DNA from: Eumeta japonica
Taxonomy: Eukaryota; Arthropoda; Insecta; Lepidoptera; Psychidae
DNA: 64,000 nt
Reading direction: 5' to 3'
Assembly: GCA_005406025.1 (NCBI GenBank)
Contig: BGZK01000181.1
Coordinates: 248,001-312,000 of the forward strand
Positions 59,335-64,000 of this stretch are shown here, in pieces; the first letter of the stretch is position 1; each line of letters starts with the position of its first letter. The notes under the pieces are model-generated. The model was not told where the DNA came from. It did no database searches and was given only the letters and a program-made list of their open reading frames with translations. Position numbers and translations under genes: made by a program.

Positions 59335-59670
59335 ATACTGCGTCATAGAAACTATAGTTTTGACTGAACCGGCAGTCGGTAAACAGTACCGATGTCTTTC
59401 ATTCCGATGGTAACCCCAGATTCACCATTTACTTTTAAAAGGATATCATTTCCTCTGAACATATCGTCTGCAGTCACTATAAATAAAGCACAGGGTTTGA
59501 AGTATATCGAAACAGATTTTAGAGAATATTGTTTTTTGCGCACTGACAATTATATTTTTTATCCAGATAAGGTTTTTACGAAAACTAATATAATATATAC
59601 TAATGCCATACGAAAATATAACTAAAAATATTGTCTATGCCGAAGTATTCCAAATTTATTATAAATAATC
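59335..59670 (+). pseudogene. Helitron helicase, C-terminal fragment
   Basis: The plus strand reads VLTEPAVGKQY, then, after a shift, SFIPMVTPDSPFTFKRISFP and NISSAVTINKAQG, then ETDFREYCF, and, after another shift, ENITKNIVYAEVFQ. This matches the end of Helitron replicase-helicases (PFEFKRLQFP, AMTINKAQGQ with motif V, and the TKNIVY-EVL tail). The ATP-binding part is absent. It is not the same family as the helicase at 27550, which has [16 protein letters not shown] at the equivalent position. Confidence 0.75.
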
Positions 59671-59679
59671 CGATTTGTT

Positions 59680-61100
59680 TCAAATTAACGGCAGCTAGTG
59701 ATAAATAATAGTCAGGCATTTGATAAGTCCAAAGAAAAACTTTTAGAAGCTCAAAATCGTATTAAAGTTCGACGAGTGGACGCGCGAATCGAGGCGTCGG
59801 AGTGTGAGCTGTCGCGCCGTGCGCCGTCCGCGAGTTTCGGCGTGTATTTTCTTGTCTTTGCCATTTCACGTACAATATTTTTGTTCGAGAGTACTTAAAC
59901 AACCGCGACCCGCCGCACCCGACTGTGACCCACTTCCCGATATTACTTAATTTTACAGCTGCCAGATGGCGCTCGTGCGCGTATATAAAATTTTAATTAC
60001 TAGAGGAAAACCAAGAAAACATACGACGGCCGTGGAAGCTCATGCGTTGTTCGTGCTTGTATTTCTTAGAAAAGAGATCGTTACCACAGGCGAATACGAG
60101 AGACATAAAGACTTTCATTTATATTTTATTTCAAGGGGAATACAAAATACTTCAAAAAATAAGTTAAAAACACAATGAGAACTGCCTTCAAACACCTATT
60201 TCAATATTTGTTTAAAAATACTCCACAAAAAACAACTAATTACTTGCTTTTGGAGTCTGTTTCAGCTATAAGACAATCAGGAACAATTCGTAAAAATCAA
60301 ATTATGAGTGATTAAAGTAGCTTCAGGTTTTTTTTTTATGATAGAATAATACAGTAAACCGAAACAAGAAAAAAGAACTCGTCAAACAAAACTTCATCAA
60401 TATCCAACACACCAATTTCAAAATATCATTTGATGCTACATAAAGTTGACAAGCAAACCACGTTTGATTTCTGAAACTGACTCATAGGTATTAAAATCAA
60501 ATTTTAATATTTATTGACGTAATACATTTTTAAAGACGTAGTACACATCGCGATAATCATAATTAACTTCAAAAGTACATAAAGTGAATAATTTTCAGCG
60601 TCGAAATTAATTTGGAGATTAATTTTAATAAGTACAATACAATAACATAATATGCCTTGAAGTGAACCTTTGCTTTTAATTGTAGAACAAATTTGATGTT
60701 TTTTTGGGAGAATGTTAATAAATATTCAAGATTAGACGGTTCATTCTAATTATAATTTTAGACAACACGTGGCTACTGGAAGGACGTGTTCCGTTCCTAA
60801 CGTTTAGTAATGAAAGTACTAGAGTACTAGAATGGGACCAGCATTATTGATTAGTGCGTTATTGTTGTGTGCCTATGAGTTCCACGACCATTTAAGTACA
60901 AGATAGAGGGGAAACTCACATTAAAATAAAGTCGTTTTTGACTCAATAGATGAATCGGTCTTCCAGTACATCTAAAATACCGGAATAAGCTATGGCCGAT
61001 ATGTGACATATTTGGCCAGGGATAATGGACGGGACTTTTGATTCAAACGCGGGTGTTTTTGGAGTCTCATCACAGCCGAGTGACATGCTTTAAATGAAAT
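59680..61100. other. no gene seen; GC-rich patch at 59.77-59.99 kb
   Basis: The patch includes GGCGTCGGAGTGTGAGCTGT and CGCGCCGTGCGCCGTCCGCG. Bases 60180-61000 are AT-rich and featureless. Confidence 0.5.
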
Positions 61101-61101
61101 A

Positions 61102-61604
61102 CAGTGGAATTTCAATAACTCGAACCTCGTTATGTCGAAATCCTCCGTAAGTCGAAAAAAAATGCCATTTCCTTCCGATGAACCCCTAAATACGCGGTAT
61201 CTCGAATTATTTAGACTTTGTAACTTGAACAAAATGTTATTTCCCTACGAAGTATTGATAATACATATTTATACTCTATAACTCGAATTTCAAAAAGGAG
61301 ACTCCTTAAGTCGTAGTTGGTAAAATATAATGACGTCTTACTTGGAATTCCCCGAAATAATAGCAATAAATTCTAAAATGGATGTTCGGGTTCGGAGCTT
61401 CTGTTCTAATCTATTGTTTTTGTCTTGTACACGTGCAATAAATGAATACATTCACGAAAATTTCTAAGTAACACAGCTGTGACCGCTATGTTTGTTCCTT
61501 GTTGACACAGTCATATGTATCTCGAAGTTCTTGTTAAGTCGAAAACTCGTTAACTCAATTTTTTTTGCATTTCCCTTGACATTCGAGTTATTGAGATTGC
61601 ATTG
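61102..61604. mobile_element. Tigger-like (TcMar) MITE, 503 bp
   Basis: The left end CAGTGGAATTTCAATAACTC and the reverse complement of the right end (CAATGCAATCTCAATAACTC) match at 20 of 23 positions, and the element is flanked by TA on both sides (61100-61101, 61605-61606). Repeated TCGAA/CTCGAA stretches in subterminal parts are typical of Tigger-like elements. No transposase coding remains. Confidence 0.75.
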
Positions 61605-61609
61605 TATTT

Positions 61610-62790
61610 TGAATCAACCATCAGGTTGTCGTTAGACTTTGATCTGGGCTTGTGCCACTGGTTAGGGCCGGAGTGACCGAAGCACATTTGATGTACATGA
61701 ATGTACGTGAAAAGTTAGTCGTACTATTTTGTTTTGTTACGCAAGATTAAATAATATGAGAAATAATGACTTTTCAAGGACAATAGACCAGTTATTTCAT
61801 TTTTTTTTTAATGTAAATAGGTACACATTGTACGTTGAACTTGTACGAATAAAGTTTTTGAAGCGGCGCTTCATTAGCGTCGCTGCGCTCGGCCGTCGTA
61901 AAGCAAACCACGAAAACGCCCTCGCTCTTAACGTAGAAAAAGCATCATCCATTAATTTTCCCTTCTGTTAGCGTATGATATTTATGAATATCCAAAAACC
62001 AATAAATTATTTTAAAACATGTATTCTTCACATAACTACATATAGATAAATGTAAACTAAAAATTATTTTAACCAAAAAATGTATAGTACAAGCTTCACT
62101 TCTATCAAGCGTCCGCCGACGCCATTCTTTATTTGTCTACAATCGATTGATATATAATATATATATGTATATATCAATGTTAGCCTTATTTTCGAAGATA
62201 TTACTTGAAAAAACTATACCATTTTATTAACTCTTAAGGCCGATAGGGCACTATCTACATATTGGCGATGTTTTGTATTTATCACCGTTCGATTGACGGA
62301 ACTGATAATAAATGAACTCGTTACAAAAGAAAGTTTCGAATAAGAGAAAGAACCAACATTATCGTAATGGCCAATTACGTTAATGTGACGGAGCCTGTCG
62401 TCGGGCGGACGGTCGCGTCGGGGGGCTAATTTTTACTTTGCGAAAGTGGATTAAGTAGTGGGGAAACTAACAAAGTGTGACGTCGAATCGCGAGAAAACA
62501 AAGTTACCGACCGATCAAAATTAGGAGACGCTCGTCAGACGGCAGCTGAGCGGCGGCGCCGACCCCTTGGCCACGAACAAGTGCAACTCTTGATTGCCCG
62601 CTCCGACGGACTTCTCATTTTATTGGTATTTATTCTTCTGTGAATGATTAGTCATGTGTTGAGTGCTATAGATGAATTATTCATTATGTACCTATATTAT
62701 TGAAATGTCGATACTGATATTATATATAAAACATATATATGAAACCGTTATAGTATTAAATCTTACAGTTTTAAGTTTACAAATAATTCT
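61610..62790. other. no gene seen; GC-rich patches
   Basis: GC-richer patches at 61860-61930 and 62385-62610 with short domain-free open frames; a TA-rich imperfect hairpin at 62146-62178. Confidence 0.5.
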
Positions 62791-62794
62791 AAGG

Positions 62795-63475
62795 TTGAGA
62801 GCCAAAATGACAAAAACGGATCCTTTGTAGTTTCATCATATCGGTCCGTCCGTTCGTCCGTATGTCACAGGTATTTTACTCCAAAACTAAAAGTATATAG
62901 ATAAAAAGAATATGTTTTAGCCGCTAATTAGTTTGATAGTAAAATAACAAAAATAAATATTTGTCGGGGGGAAGGGGACGCTTCATATCTAACTGAAGCT
63001 GAGAAACTTTTTTTCAGCAAACAACAACGTGTGGCACATATTGTGACAGTTCTTTTAAAAACACTTTAAAGTTTCTAAACATGCAGCATAAATTATGTCC
63101 CTTCCTTGATTATTTAAACCGTATGCCAAAACAATATGAAAGAAATTACAGAAGTAATACTTAATAAACATTTTCAATTTTGAATATAATCGAGTTTACC
63201 ATTTTTGAGTTATTGCTGATAAACTGCGTTTCTCATCAAAAGGATGTAAGTGCCATGAAGGTACGCTCTTTTTCTGGTGCATTTTAGTTTATACTATTTT
63301 AAAAGTAATAGTCGACATACCTATTTGTTTCTTTAATTATAGGCGACTAATGTACTTATATCTATTATGTGGAATATGGAAAACAGTGTAAGAATGTAGT
63401 TTTCATCTGTAGTGCATTGCTTTGTAGTAATGGCTGCGGAACACTACAGTGAGCATGGGCCGACATGCTTGGTTT
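62795..63475 (-). repeat. dispersed repeat 'E', copy 4 (inverted)
   Basis: Read on the minus strand, it starts AAACCAAGCATGTCGGCCCA, then GTAGTGTTCCGCAGCCATTA, AATAACTCAAAAATGG, AAATATTTATTTTTGTTAT, GGAGTAAAATACCTGTGACA, and ends CGGACGAACGGACGGACC and CATTTTGGCTCTCAACCTT. About 680 bases. Confidence 0.8.
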
Positions 63476-63534
63476 TAAGCTCTGTAAATTCAAGAAACTT
63501 TGTGTTGTTTTAAAATGTCCATAAATTAAAGATT

Positions 63535-63860
63535 TTTAGGTTTCCGTACCAAAAAAAAAACCCTTATAGGATCACTTTGTTGCTCATCTATTTATGTATC
63601 CGTTTATTTGTCTATCTATCTGTCTGCAATATGAAGTATTTAGATTTGCAGTTCCTTGGACCTGTAAAAAAGTTTTTAACTCAACGTGATCGCAAAGTAC
63701 GGCCATTTATGCCTTATATTAGTTTGCAACCCACAAGTAAATTAAAACTATCGTTCTAGAATCACTAAATTCTTCAGGAAGCAACATCTCGCAGCACAAA
63801 TAAAAGAAAAAACATGTCAACCGCACGGGACGCCTGGCAGATGTGAAACATCGAGTTTGT
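63535..63860 (-). repeat. related repeat end and AGATGTGAAACATC block
   Basis: TTTAGGTTTCCGTACC and CCCTTATAGGATCAC (63536-63575) look like the end of another member of the TTCCG-type repeats, followed by a TCTA/TCTG tract (63609-63625). Bases 63827-63852 repeat the block at 19139-19165. The remaining sequence to 64000 shows nothing. Confidence 0.45.
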
Positions 63861-64000
63861 ACAAGTAATATGCACTAAAGACAAGATTACGACAGGAACT
63901 AAATTTAGCATAATGGAAAAATTAAATATGACGAATTTTTTACAGAAAATGATTACAATTTATTTAATAAACATTTATTTCCATTAAATACAAAATACAA

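Larger units (their letters stand above)
32994..64000 (+). other. presumed ETHR intron 1, to window end
   Basis: Starts with the consensus donor GTAAGT. I looked for TM3-TM7 of the receptor (an FERYYA-type stretch) and did not find it, so the intron probably runs beyond the window. It hosts every element listed to the right. If a different gene starts inside it, I cannot see it. Confidence 0.5.

Overview
This is a 64 kb piece of an AT-rich animal genome, most likely from an insect and probably a moth or butterfly (Lepidoptera). The grounds are one recognisable host exon, for an insect-type ecdysis-triggering hormone receptor (ETHR), and a dense mix of old Jockey-like and RTE-like LINEs, mariner, BEL/Pao, Gypsy and Helitron-type remnants of the kind that fill lepidopteran introns. 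There are no bacterial operons, no rRNA and no CRISPR array. Nearly every long open frame is transposon debris or chance.

Host gene: the only convincing host coding sequence is the first coding exon of a rhodopsin-class neuropeptide receptor at 32531-32993 (+). It ends in a clean phase-1 splice donor (GTAAGT at 32994). No second coding exon was found, so 32994 to the window end is best read as one intron of more than 31 kb, and 1-32440 as upstream flank or 5' UTR intron.

Left part (1-26 kb): diverged 12-bp minisatellites; a mariner pseudogene split by a Jockey-like LINE (4333-6517); a second LINE nested in a dispersed repeat (9960-12105); RTE and Gypsy scraps; another dispersed repeat (18143-18860); and the longest LINE copy (about 21.9-25.8 kb), itself interrupted by an inverted-repeat element with a 14-bp target-site duplication and by a second insertion.

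Middle part (26.7-29.8 kb): the most unusual block. It has a five-unit tandem array of about 118 bp rich in AAGATGGCGGC-type motifs, three overlapping perfect hairpins, a frameshifted Pif1/Helitron-type helicase gene, and an inverted repeat of about 770 bp with nearly identical arms.

Right part (33-64 kb, in the presumed ETHR intron): a complete but dead BEL/Pao LTR retrotransposon on the minus strand (38690-45378, both LTRs visible, polymerase motif YVGD), carrying a 5'-truncated RTE-like insertion with a 13-bp target-site duplication. Beyond it are further dispersed repeats, a tyrosine-recombinase fragment, a second Helitron-type helicase fragment and a Tigger-like MITE.

I found no demonstrable new biological system. 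The 26.7-29.8 kb block is the best candidate for an undescribed mobile unit. All homology calls come from reading translations by eye; no database search was run.
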